64,000 nt of DNA from Cavenderia fasciculata (lineage: Eukaryota; Evosea; Eumycetozoa; Acytosteliales; Cavenderiaceae). The translations under genes were made by a program, and so were the position numbers. Below are positions 12,748 to 24,706 of the stretch, in pieces. Numbering within the stretch: position 1 is the first letter of the stretch; the number at the start of each line of letters is the position of its first letter. The DNA lies in assembly GCF_000203815.1 (NCBI RefSeq), contig NW_004457639.1, positions 930,001 to 994,000 on the forward strand, in the 5' to 3' direction. Under the pieces are notes generated by a model. That model saw only the letters and a list, made by a program, of their open reading frames with translations. It was not told the DNA's origin and searched no databases.

Positions 12748-12838
12748 TGATTCTATGGACATTATTATTATTATTATTATCTATTATATTTTTATATAGT
12801 TATTATTATTATTGTTATATATATTTATATTAATATAT
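12258..12838. other. Intergenic region with long microsatellite
   Basis: 580 bases holding the DHHC gene's upstream region and the MATE gene's 3' flank. Contains a repeated AAAGTAGTA motif near 12,505-12,545 and the trinucleotide tract listed separately. No gene was seen. Confidence 0.7.
12669..12747. repeat. (TTA)n microsatellite, about 79 bases
   Basis: Uninterrupted TTA/ATT trinucleotide array just 3' of the MATE gene; a shorter broken run continues to about 12,815. Confidence 0.95.
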
Positions 12839-13441
12839 TTATGGTTGAGGAGGTTGTTGATTTGTTGGATCAAAAGTTGGTGGTGGTGTTGTGAATAATC
12901 CACCTTGGCTCGTTGTGATTTGGGATCTTGGCGAACCTGGTGGTTGTGGAAATCCATTAAAACTAACAGACATGCTACGTGGTCTCAACATACGAAGAGT
13001 CTGATCTTTGGTGGCTTGTTCAGAGATTTGATTAAAGTTTCTGATCAAGTTGTTGACTGGACTATTAGGTGTCGATATCGTTGGACTTCTACCAAACCGA
13101 GTTGGTGAAGATGGAGCATACGAAATTGTGGCTGGTTGTTTTGTAGTTGGAATTGGTAAAGGTTGACTTGGTGTAGATACTGGTGTTGGTGGAATAAATG
13201 ATGGAACTGGTTTTCTAATCTTATTATTATTATTATTGTTAGTATCCTCGAAACTATTAGATAAAGTTGGTTTTGTTGGAGTTGTTGGATTAACATTAAT
13301 TGGAACTTCTCGATCTTGATGATGTTGAAGTGGTGAAGTTGTCGATGTTGTTGTTGTTGTTGTTGTTGTTGGTAATGGTACATTATTATTATTATTATTA
13401 ACAGGTTTTGGAGGAGTCATTCCAGTACTCTTCTTGAATTG

Positions 13442-13476
<35 letters not shown>

Positions 13477-16125
13477 AATTAATATTTGTATTTGGGTTAT
13501 TATTTAATTGATTATTAATTGAATTTATACTATTGTTAATATGAGATAATAAATCAAATGATCCACTTGTTGCGCTTTCACCACTTTGATTCAATTGATC
13601 AATTGGCAAAGATGGATTGGCTCCATTGTCACTGCCAGCACTTCCACTGTTATTACTGTTGGATAGATTTGGTCTGGTTTGAGCAGCAGAAACGCCAGCA
13701 GCAGCAGCACCAGAGGATTCTTCAGATAAATGAATATGATTATTTCCATTTCCATTTCCATTATTAATACTACTACTATTGTTATTTTGATTACTGTTAC
13801 TTGTCTTTTCATCGTTCACAAAAGGAACGCTACCATTACTATCAGATAAGCTTTTCATACTATTTAATTGAACGTGAATGGTGTTTAATTGATGGTTGAT
13901 ATTGTTCAATTGGACATTAATAAAATTTAATTGCGTATTAATATGGGGATTAGCGGGGACAGGAGCTGGGGTCGTGGGAAGGGAAGAACATACGGATGAA
14001 GAGTTGGTACTGTCAACAAAGGTTGATGAATTATCAATTGAGATATCCATCGATCTTTGTGGGGGTTGGGGTGGGGATGGACTGTCATCCGGTCTATTTT
14101 GGTCGACTGCAGGACCCTCTGTATAAAGTCCTAGGTTGGACCGGATGCCAGTCACTGGACCACCACGTCGTGGACTGCCTGGTGGGGCACCGGTACCGTT
14201 GTCCTTGCTGTTGGATCGTTTGGACTTGCTGGGCTTGTCGGCGCCATCGCTGCTGTTGCTGCTGTTGCTGCTGTTTGGATTACTGTCGCCTCCGAGGATG
14301 AGGCCGGGTGGTAGGGTGTCGGATGAGAACGACCCTCTATGCTTTTGAAGGTAGGTTGTTGAGATACGGTTCATCGAGGTCATGGTACGGACCTTGGCGT
14401 TTTCGACTTCGTCGGGCCAGCTCACCTTGAGGAGGAAAAAGCCGAGCCCGAAGCTGATGGTGACGAGACCGATACAGAGACCCCACCAGAGCCCGGTGAC
14501 ACCCGTCTTGATGGCAAAGGCAAAGATGGCCGAGAAGGGGATACCAATGACATAAAAGGCGATAAAGTTGGCAGCTGCACCAATCTTGGTGCGACCCATA
14601 CCTCTCACGGCACCCTGGAAAATGGTTTGGGCACCATCGAAAATTTGGAAGAGTGCGGCGATGGGAAGGATTTCGGCGACCATATCAATAACCTCTTGAT
14701 GGTGAGTATAGATGTATCCGAGTTGGAACCGACTTGTAAACAGTACAATGGCAACGATAATCATGCAGACTAGTGTGATACCAAATCCAACCCATGATGC
14801 GCGACGTGCCTGTGTGCCATTACGCGATCCCAGCAACTGACCGACTCTAACAGACACTGCAATAGCAATACCCGATGGAATCTGGTACGTCAACATTGTG
14901 AAATTGTAAGTCACCGAATGAGCATCCAAACTGGTGCTGTCCAACAAACCAGCCATAATGGTCAATATTTCGAACCCCCAACTTTCCGATGCATGTTGGA
15001 TCATTGCCGGAACACCTAGTTTCAAATACTCTTTAAAACCTGCCCAATTCCAGCATTCCCTTGACCATCCAAACCATGACTTTTCATGTAACTTAAAAAA
15101 TCTAATATATCCCAACATTAAAAAACATGATATTATTCTCTAAAAAGAAAGAGTTAGTCAAATAATAATTTTTATATTTTTTTTGATAAACATACTGAAA
15201 TGGATGTCGAAAGTGCACTACCAACATAACCCATTCCTGAATAGGAACCTATACCAGTGACAAATACAAAATTGAATAATACATTCATAGCATTGAGTGC
15301 AAGACCAATGTAAATCGATGGCATCATCAAACCTTGACCTTGAACATATTTTTGCATAACATTTAAAACGTTGCCAAACCATAATCCTGGCATTAAATAT
15401 CTAAATAAATAAACAATTTTAAAATAAAATAATATTATTAATATCAACAATATTAGTTTGTTTGTTTGTTTGTTTGGATTTGGATTTGATATATACAAAA
15501 CATATTTTAAAGCTAAATAAGAAATGGTTGGATCTTGTTGAACCAATAATAAAAATTTCTCTGTTAGTGCCCATAAAACAGCAACTAAAACTGTCACACC
15601 TGTAGTTACAATGGTGGCTCTTTGAACTGTTAATCCTACAAGTACATAATTTTCTGGAAGAAAGAGAAAAAAAGGGGGGTTGGATTTAGAATAAATATTT
15701 TCTTTCCTGAATTTCTTTTTTTGGGGTTACATACCAGCACCCCAAGATTGAGAAACAAGGGTATCACAAGCATTATTAATACCAAGTGAAAAGGCTTGAG
15801 TTCCATAGGTCCAAGTATTGGCAAGTGCGGCAGCAGCCAATTCATTTCTAGAGAGACGACCAACAAAAATAAGGTTGATAAATAGATAGGATACATTGTT
15901 GAGCAAGTTGGAAACGACCATTGGCCACGCCCATTTCAAAATGAATACGATTTCAGTCTTTGATTTATGCCAATGTTTCTTGACAGTTTCGATGGCCGAT
16001 AGATCTGCTTTCTTTTCTTTATGTGGATTGTGTTCTTGTATATCTAAATTGTCTGGTGATGTGATTCTTACTTCTCCGCTACCAGCTGGAGTAGAGGTCT
16101 CTTGTAATTCTATATCTGTTGCCAT
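12839..16125 (-). CDS. MATE-family multidrug/toxin extrusion transporter with long C-terminal tail
   Basis: Exons 16125-15735, 15653-15497, 15400-15196 and 15139-12839 join in phase to 1,017 residues. Residues ~55-480 hold the twelve-helix MATE core: LKWAWPMVVSNLLNNVSYLF starts helix 1, NELAAAALANTW is the typical helix 2 motif, and the second repeat begins near KLGVPAMIQHASESW. MATE proteins exchange cations (H+ or Na+) for organic cations. The core length matches the family. The remaining ~530 residues are hydrophilic and low-complexity (Ser, Asn, Pro, Gln, Thr runs) and contain a heptad-like stretch with repeated QLN (near 13,860-13,945). Eukaryotic MATEs do not usually carry such a tail. 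The 5' side of the tail is relatively GC-rich, while the rest is typical Asn-codon repeat DNA. Confidence 0.88.
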
Positions 16126-17689
16126 GATATATTTATCTGGCTAAAGTGTGGTTGATTAATTATCTATCTATATATAATGAGATTATTGTGTTTGTGGATG
16201 GCTCGAGTGCGACTATTTCAAAGCTGAAGACGAGCCAATGGGTGAAAAGTGGAATTGGTGGTGGGATTAGATTGGATCTCTCGAAAAACAGTAAAAATGA
16301 GGAAGATGATGAAATTGTGTAAAAAGTACGACGATGACGATGATATGATGGTAAAACCCCCCAACACACAATATTGCAATTGGTTGCTTAAAACAAAACC
16401 CTAAAAAAAATAATATAACTAAAACTAAAACTAAAACTAAATAACTGTCAATATGTAGATAGGTATAGGTAGGTATAGAGATAAGATTATCATTGTGGTT
16501 GATGTTAGTAAAGTAAAAAAAGTATACTTGATCGCATGACGAATCACGAGCGATATATTCGAATTGCAAAAAGTTGATGCGTCAAAAAAGGGGTAGGCAC
16601 TTACAATATCGTAAAAAGTTGTTCTTTTGGTCTAAGACATTGAGATGAATGAATAACTAAAACTAAACTAATGAACTGACTCTGTGTCTGTCTGAGATGA
16701 TGAGACTTTCTTATCTGATGTTGGTTGTTGAGTTTCAAAAATGAAATGATTACGAATAATGAATGAAATAATGAATGATTAGTTTGGTTTGGTTGAGCTA
16801 AACAAACTAGAAGCTATTGTTGGGGCAGGGTGGTTGATTGTTGTTCTTCCCAAAGTACTGATCAGAGCTTGGTTTTTGTGTAGTTGTGGTGAGCATGTCA
16901 GGCTGGAATCTTTGCTGATCAGATTTTTTTTAAAGATTCCCGTTTCGATCTGACGGTGACGAGCTAACTCTGTTGCGCCTTTGACCCACCTGAAAAGTAA
17001 AAAAGTTCCAAAAACTTTGTCTGCTGATTTTTTTGGAGCTGTTCTCAAAACCATCGATGACGAAGATATTTCAACGACGTCACTAAAAATCAGCCTCCAA
17101 AGCTTCAAAGTATCTATCCAGAAGGGTAAGAGATGCGACCGTATCGCCATCAACATGCGATTATACCTATCATAGAACAAACGAGAACGCTATCATTCTC
17201 ATTCTTTTGAGTAATTCAAGATTTAAAGCAAAAAAAGGAATATATATTTATAAATACTCTAAGAAAATAAATAAATATATATATATATATATATAGTTAA
17301 ATTTAACACCCACATGATGGTTGATTAGTCAATCGATTCGATTGTGTGATTCAAAACAATACGTTTTATTTGAATGTGGTCGTACGATAAAAAAGGAATG
17401 TCGGTCAACAACGGTTATCCGGGGATGATGGTTGGTTGTTTTTTGTTTTTAGGATCGTCAACAAACAAAACAAAACAACCCAACACGAACTAAACTTGGT
17501 ATCCTACCTGCTATGCTATTGTCTTTGTTGTTGTCGTTTTGGAGGGGATTGTGAGGAGGAGGAGTGCTGACGTCTCATTTTTGTTGGGAGATGCAACACG
17601 AGGCCTATGTGTCACATTTGTAGATTGCGTCACATCGTTTTGATCGGTGGTGCAGTGATGTGATGTGATGTTCAACATCAATTATCACA
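16126..17689. other. 1.56-kb region between the MATE and histidine kinase genes
   Basis: Mostly non-coding. Holds the MATE promoter region, a tandem CTAAAA repeat at about 16,418-16,440, a TA run at 17,277-17,295 and an oddly balanced-composition block at 16,780-17,180 listed separately. Confidence 0.5.
16779..17180 (-). CDS. Unrecognised ORF in a composition-balanced block (doubtful)
   Basis: A 133-codon ATG-started ORF without the homopolymer runs of its surroundings and with more even base use. The overlapping plus strand also has a 64-codon ORF (16,981-17,175). I recognise no domain, signal or membrane segment in either. It may be a small gene, the remains of one, or a non-coding RNA or regulatory block. 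Confidence 0.2.
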   Translation of the reverse strand: MFYDRYNRMLMAIRSHLLPFWIDTLKLWRLIFSDVVEISSSSMVLRTAPKKSADKVFGTFLLFRWVKGATELARHRQIETGIFKKNLISKDSSLTCSPQLHKNQALISTLGRTTINHPAPTIASSLFSSTKPN

Positions 17690-20600
17690 TCATGGTAAAT
17701 ATTTTTTAATCATTCTGATAACGATTTCCCTTCTGGCGGGCTTCTCGACAAAGTCATTCATACCCACTTCTAGACATCTTTGCCTATCCACTTCGCTAGA
17801 ATTTGCAGTCAAAGCAATAATAACCAATTCTTTATATCGATGTGATGGTGGCTATACAAAAAGAAAGAGATAGAAAACAAAAAAGGTTAAAACATGTCGT
17901 GTGACAAAATGATGAAAACGATAGACGCCTTTTGATAGGTCGAAATAAAAAAAAAGATATTTACCGATTGAAGTTGTTTTTGTTTCTCCAAATCTCTTAA
18001 AATACTGGTAGCTTCGAATCCATCCATCACAGGCATTTGACAATCCTAAGAAGGAATATGTAACGATTAGTTTCAGATAATGATTAAAGATATTATTCTT
18101 TTCGAGATTGTATTAATTACATACCATTAAGATTAAATCAAAAGCTTCTGTTTTGGCAGCATTTACAGCTTCTAATCCATTACCTGCAATCTTGTATTGA
18201 TAACCTGTCGATTTTAGGAACCCTTCAAATATTCTCTTGTTTACATCATTGTCTTCAACAAGAAGGATCTTGGCATTTGAAGTTTTAGGTTTACCTTTAC
18301 TACTACTAGATCTAGTAGAAGAATGTTGTTTGGATTTATCTACTGTAGTTTGGGAAGTTGTTTTTGGTGAAATGGATGGAGGTGTTTCGGTACTAATAGT
18401 CTTTTCAATCAAGGAACTTTTGGCTCTTTCTTTATGCTCACTATTTGGTGAAATGGGAGTTGCAGAGGCAGAGGTTGTAGTAGATGTAGATGTCGATGCA
18501 GAAGAGGATGTTCTTCCTGTTGATGGTGTAACGGAAGATGATGTTGATGAGGATGTACCATGATAATGCTGGGTGGGTGCAGTAGCAGTGGTTGAAGTTG
18601 TAGAGGTCATGGGAAGAGTATCTGATATGGTTAGTGGTGACATTCTCGATGACGGTAAAAGTGGCATTGGAACTTGTGGCAATTGCTCTGTTGAATGGGG
18701 ATGTGTCAATGGAGGTTGTACTAGGGATGGTGGATGTACTGGTTGTGGTTGTTGAGTCTGTACAGACTGTGATGAAGGTGATAATGACGAAGGATGATAG
18801 ATTGGTGATATTATATTCCTATTTGGTGGTGTTTTAATGGACGATGGTTGTTTAACAAGTAATGACATTGTAGAGGGTGAAGATTTAGTTGCAACATTAT
18901 TATTATTATTATTATTGGTATTGGTCGCGTTGGTCGAGGTGTTGGTAGGAGTTCTTTGTTTTGGTGATTGTGATAGAACGGTTTCAATGCGTTTATATAC
19001 AGTTTCAATATTGGTAGAGAATGAAGTTGAAGGAGAGTATGGTAAAGGATCAGTCTCTTCAATCTCAACCATTGCTTGATTATTAGAGTTGAGACTAATC
19101 TTGGGTGCCGTATGATTATTTCCATTTGGAGTATGTCCATCTCTTGGTTTGGGGGTGGCATATTGAGGGGTGATATTGTGAATACTACCATGTAGATTAT
19201 CACTACTATCATTGTGATTAGAGACTGAACTCAATGTATTTCCATTACTATTACCATTTCCGTTTCCATTTCCAGCTTTAAAGTCGCATGATGTGGAGGA
19301 GTCGCTGTTTTCCTTGTAGCGTGATTCACGCAGCGATAGTCTTCGAGCAGTGTTTGCCTCTTGAAGGAAATCAAGTTTTGATTTAGTGATACCAAAGACA
19401 ATTCTAACAAGATCGCTGTATCGCACCGGCTTCATAATGACACTTTCAAACTCATCGAGACTGTATCTAGCATTGGGATCCATAGTCATACAGATAAAGT
19501 GGTAGTCGGTGATGACAGGGGCCAACTTGTCTTTAAACGTCACCTTGTTGATCTCAGGAATACCCGAAAAGATGTAGAGACTGTAGTTGGCAACCGTCGT
19601 CTTGGCCAGGTGGTCCGTCAGACCTTGGGCATCTTCAAACTCGAGGCAGACAATGTTCATCGAGCCGAGGATATGCGTGATGTGCTTGCGTACCCACGGA
19701 TTCTTGTCGACGGCAATGACGTTGATGCTCTTAGTGCCCTCGCGACGCCCGCCGACCGTCAAACCCGATCCCTTGCCATCGATACCGACAATCTCCTCGC
19801 CGAGACAGATGGATGAACCCAGAGACTGGAATGAAAAGGTCGGTTTGGTCTCTGATGCCTGTATGCACACGTGGAATGTGAATGTCGACCCCTTGCCATA
19901 GATTGAGCGGTATCCAACATCTCCACCCATCATTTGCGCCAACTTCTTTGAGATGATTAGACCCAAGCCGGTACCCTGGTACTTGCGCGAGTTGCTCGAG
20001 TCAATCTGAGTGAATGCGTTGAATAGCTTGGACTGGTCTTCAGGTTTAATACCAATACCCGAGTCTTCAATATCAAACTTGATCGTATACTCGCTATGCA
20101 CAAGATCTGTAGCAATAACAGACACTGAAATCTTGATTTGACCCTCTTCTGTAAACTTGATGGCGTTTGAAATAAAGTTGAGAAGAATACGACGGATTCT
20201 ATTGGCATCACCTTCCAACAAGATTGGCATATTGTAGTCTACGTAAAACACCAATTCCAATCCTTTTTGAGCAGCACTTTTAGACATAATGTTGGATGTT
20301 TCTTCGATTAATTTGAGCATACTAAAATCCTTGATTACCAGATCCATCTTTCCAGCTTCAATCTTGCTATAGTCTAGAATATCAACCACCAATGTGAACA
20401 GATAGTTGGCAGAGGACCGAATCAACTCGAGTAGCTCCTGTGATTGGTTAATGTCCACATTCTCCTCTTGAATGTTTTGTTCCAACACTTCGACCAACCC
20501 ATAAATACCTTGAATCGGTGTTTTCAATTCATGACTAATCGTTGTGAGGAACACCACCTTTGCCTCGGTTGCAGCCTCTGCCTTTCTCAATGCTACATCT

Positions 20601-23099
20601 GCTTCAATCAATTTCTTTCTTCCTGTAATATCGATAATCGAAAATACATCTACTGGCTTGCCAGCATAGTTTGCCTTGTTGGTTCGTACCTCTACATCAA
20701 ACGTTCTTCCACTACTATCAACAGCTTCCATCTCTTCAACAGGTCCAAGTTTTATATCTCTACCTTCAAATTTCTCCAATGATGGTAAAAATTCCCAAAC
20801 TCCACTTGGCTAAAATAAATAAATTAAATAAATAAATAAATATTAAATACTTTTGTTATTATTTTTGTTTTTTTTTTGAACATACAGGATATAAAATATC
20901 TTTTAATTTAATTTGAAACATATTTTCAAAGGCAGGATTTGCATCTGTAATATAACCACCTTTATGTAATACTAATGCTTCATTACTAATTTTAAATAGA
21001 CTTTGTATTCTTTCTTCTTTTCTTTCAGTCTCTTTTAAATCAATTGCATTTAATATTGAATAAATCAATAAAAAGAATGCACATACTAATAAACTTGTTA
21101 ATAATTGTCCAATTGAATTATAATTCTAAAAAAATAAATACAGGTAAATATAATATTATTTTGTTTTGTTTTGTTTCTTTTTACATACTTCAATTAAAAA
21201 CCATTTATGAGAAACTGATAAATAAATACCCATACCAATATAAGCAATGGCAGCAAGGAAGAGTAAAATAATACACCAAAATAATTTTGGAAAGAGTATA
21301 GAGATGACAATGAGGACAAGATTATCCCAGGTAAATATAATAGTGCCGACATCACTGTGATCTGCAGCCACCGACACTATGAGACTGGTAATGTTGATGG
21401 ATACTATCAGACACACGAGTAGAGTACATAGTAAAAAGTATCGGTTGGATAGTTTACCGAGAACATAGAGAGCCAGGCAGAGGACGACACCTGGCATGTT
21501 GATGTACCAAATGTCGCTGTGAAAGATGATTGCCAGTGAAAAGACAATGGCCATGAATATACAGAGTAGGTTGAGCAAGTGCATACGACGCTTGATCACC
21601 TTGGATGGAAATACCGCATCGGGGTTTGGCGATATAATGAATTTGATCAATGCCCAAGGATACTTGGACAAGTGAATAATCCCTTGAAACAGACTACTGT
21701 TGTTGAGAAAGGCTGGGTAGTTGAGGTAACCAATACCGTTGGAGCTGCGACTGGGATAGCTTGGTGCACCAGTACCTGCGAGTGAGCTGCGTCGCATGCG
21801 ATCGAGTTTACGTCTGTTACCATCGGCTACTTCCAACTGATCGTACGAGCTAGACGCTGCATTTGCAGCATGTGTCATACTACTCGTACTTGGTGAAAAC
21901 ATGTATGGTGATTGTGGTGTTGAAATATTATTATTGTTATTGTTATTATTATTATTATTGTTGTTTAAACTATTATTGTCATTGAGTGAAGATGAAGATT
22001 TACCAAATCGTTTGTTGTGTTTGGCAGGCATTGATCGGTAAATAGGAGAGGATGTGATTGCTATTGGTTCGGGTACTATATAGGTATCCAAGTGTGCAGG
22101 ATGGTATCCTGTGGTAGAGTACTTGGATGCAGATCGATTGTGTCGGTCGGGGATACCCAATATATCTGACAGAAACCTTAGTCTCTTTTTCTTTTTTTTC
22201 TTTGGTTCGTTGTCGTCGCAGTCAGTGAGCGGTGGAGGTGGTCGACCCAGATTCACAACAGAAGATGATGTTGTCTGTTTACCAAAGTGTCGTGGTTTGT
22301 GACGTTCATCCGGTGTTGACATGTCCACCGTAATAAAATCCATCCCATTACCATCTGCCATTTTAGCAGTCGATGACGTTGTTGGTGCTGAAGAACAAGA
22401 TGCCAATGGTAATGGATCATAATTTTGTTTGTTGTTGGATATCGATTGATTTGTATTTGAACTTAGACTAATCGGAAGTGCTGGAAAATTTGGTGAATAT
22501 TCTCCATGTTTTGATTGTACAACTACTTGATTATTATTATTATTATTATTACTGTCGACAGTAGTATTTGTATTGGTAGTAGAAGAAATAAAGGTTGGTG
22601 ATGATGATACTACAACAGGTTGTGATTTTTGATTCAAAGGAATTGTACTATTAGTTGACGAAGATGATGATGTATTTGATGATGAAATATCCATCATTGT
22701 TGTTGCCATTCTATTATTATTATTATTATTATTATCATTATTATTATTATTGTTACTATCAATTAATTGATTTTGACTTTGACTTTGTTGTATGTGATGA
22801 CCATCTTCATTATTATTATTTAATTTATATTGACTAGATAGTTCTGGTAGACTACTAGTCCTATTGGGAGTACTATTATTCATTGTAGTACTACTAGTGT
22901 TGGATCTATCTTTTATATCGATGGCTGTGACTTGTGAGTTGGAATCATCGTTGTCTTCACTATCAGAGTCGAATGGATTCTGGTAGATGGGTTGAATCTG
23001 AGATTCATAGTTGGGAGGTGTATAGACATCCAATCCTCTCTCCAACTTTTCCATCATTCTTGCAATCTCTGGATTGCTACTACTATTTTTTCTATCCAT
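17690..23099 (-). CDS. Hybrid histidine kinase with pseudo-receiver and C-terminal receiver
   Basis: Five exons (23099-21189, 21125-20886, 20809-18125, 18045-17965, 17851-17690), all in phase, give 1,692 residues. Order: disordered Asn/Ser-rich N-terminus (1-490); about six membrane helices (500-665); PAS-like domain with DANPAFENMF (680-770); HisKA with phospho-acceptor His in TISHELKTPI (about 810); HATPase with N-box LNFISNAIKFT (932), EDSGIGI (966) and GTGLGL (996); a receiver-like domain (1,079-1,192) that lacks the acceptor Asp; a long Ser/Thr/Pro linker; and a true receiver (1,570-1,690) with LLVEDND, the acceptor Asp in LMDCQMPVMDG (1,613), ALTAN and the Lys in VEKP. It therefore looks competent for His-to-Asp phosphotransfer. 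Dictyostelids use such kinases (Dhk family) to control RdeA/RegA and cAMP; which Dhk this is I cannot say. Exon 1 contains long Asn-codon runs. Confidence 0.92.
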
Positions 23100-24706
23100 T
23101 TTTTAATTGTCTTTGTCGTCGTCGTCGTCGTCGTCGATTATATATCTAATAATTATTAATATTTGGGTGGGAGAAGATGATATGGTATGAATGGAACTAA
23201 ATAATCTAATCGAATCTAATCTAATCTTTAATCTTGACAAATTCACGTGAAAATCCAATAATCAAGCCTTTGTGTAGATATTTCGAATGAAATAAATAAT
23301 GGTATTATAAAATCTATATAATTATGATATTACTAGATAGATAAACCAAGATGAAAAAATATATAATATAATTTTAGATGATTAATACTAATATTATTAT
23401 TATTACTATAATTTAAACCTAACCTAACCAAATACATACCAGAGTAGATAGATAGATACTAACCAGTTAATAATAACAACAGTAGTAGTAGTAGTAGTAA
23501 TAGTAGTAGTAATTGGTAGTAATAATAATTAAAAAGTAATAATTACAAACCACCAACTATAGAGAATAAAATATCGATTGTCGTAGTACCTACTACTAGC
23601 AGTGTGGTGTGAGATATATGTATTTGTAAGTGTGTGTGTATGTGTGGATCGAGTGTGGGTTCCGCAATTGAAATTGAACTGGGTTCTATTGTCGGGGTTG
23701 TTGTTGTAGTAGCAGTTTTCAGTCGTAAAACAAGAGTGGTGTGTGCACAAACATGGTGTTGGCAGTGGTGGTGGTATTTGGGTAAATAAAGTAAATCTTT
23801 TTTAATTAATTAATGTGTTTTGTTTGAAGAAGAAGAATTGTGTATAATATAGTGTTGTTGCATGTGGAAAAGTGGGCGGTCAAAGAATGAAAAGAACCAT
23901 GGTAAAATGAGAGTGGTGTCAGGCTGCAATCCATTTCATCAATATCATAAGATAGGATTGGTCCCGACACTACTAATAATTTTTTGCCTTTTTCACCAAT
24001 CATTGGTCTTGTTGTTGTGTCGACAACACTTAATATTTCGATATGCTTCAAAATCGTAGGCAAAAACGTAGTAGCAGAGAGGTAAAAATGAACCATTCTT
24101 GGACAAGTTGTTGTTATTTTAAAGTTCCACTTGAGTCTTGAATATACTAGTATTCATGTCTTTAGAATTCCTAAAGCATGAATATAGCAGTCCATCCTCT
24201 TTCTCTTCATACAACTTATTCGATTTAATTATTGTACAATTAGTTCATGTGAGGTGACAACACCAATAATAGTAAACTATCACTATCCAATCATTGTACA
24301 ATCTTTTAATTTGACACGTGACGGCACCTCCTTTTAGGGTTTCTCTAAGCCTATTAAAATATTTATATCTATATCCATATCTCTCTGTCATACAAATAGT
24401 ATCTCTAGAACAAATAAAAGTGTGTGAGTGAGTGTGAGTGAATAATAAAAGCAAACTCGGTTGAAAATGAAGTTAGTTGGCTATTCATTCCTTCATTTAT
24501 TTTAATGTTCAATCTTACCTCTCTCTTTCTTCTTTCTTTATTTTATTATAAATATAAAAATTTAAATTATGATGTTCACCTTTATTGGGAGACCAACCAT
24601 CAGCTATAAAAAAGATATTAAATTAATTTCATTCATTTTTCTGTAAAAGACACACTTAGTAACAGAGATAATTATCATCATCATTATTATTATTATTTAG
24701 TTAGTA
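23100..24706. other. 1.6-kb divergent promoter region
   Basis: Between the minus-strand kinase and the plus-strand membrane protein. Holds a GTC/TCG run near 23,113-23,136, AGT repeats near 23,480-23,520, TG-rich DNA near 23,625-23,660 and a GAGTGTGA repeat near 24,425-24,440. ORFs here are short, on opposite strands and without recognisable content. Confidence 0.55.

Noticed and set aside
12633-12833. Poly-Tyr ORF
   Set aside because: Read-out of a TTA/TAT microsatellite.
16413-16442. CTAAAA tandem repeat as an internal telomere-like tract
   Set aside because: Only four or so units, and I know of no telomere repeat of this sequence in dictyostelids.
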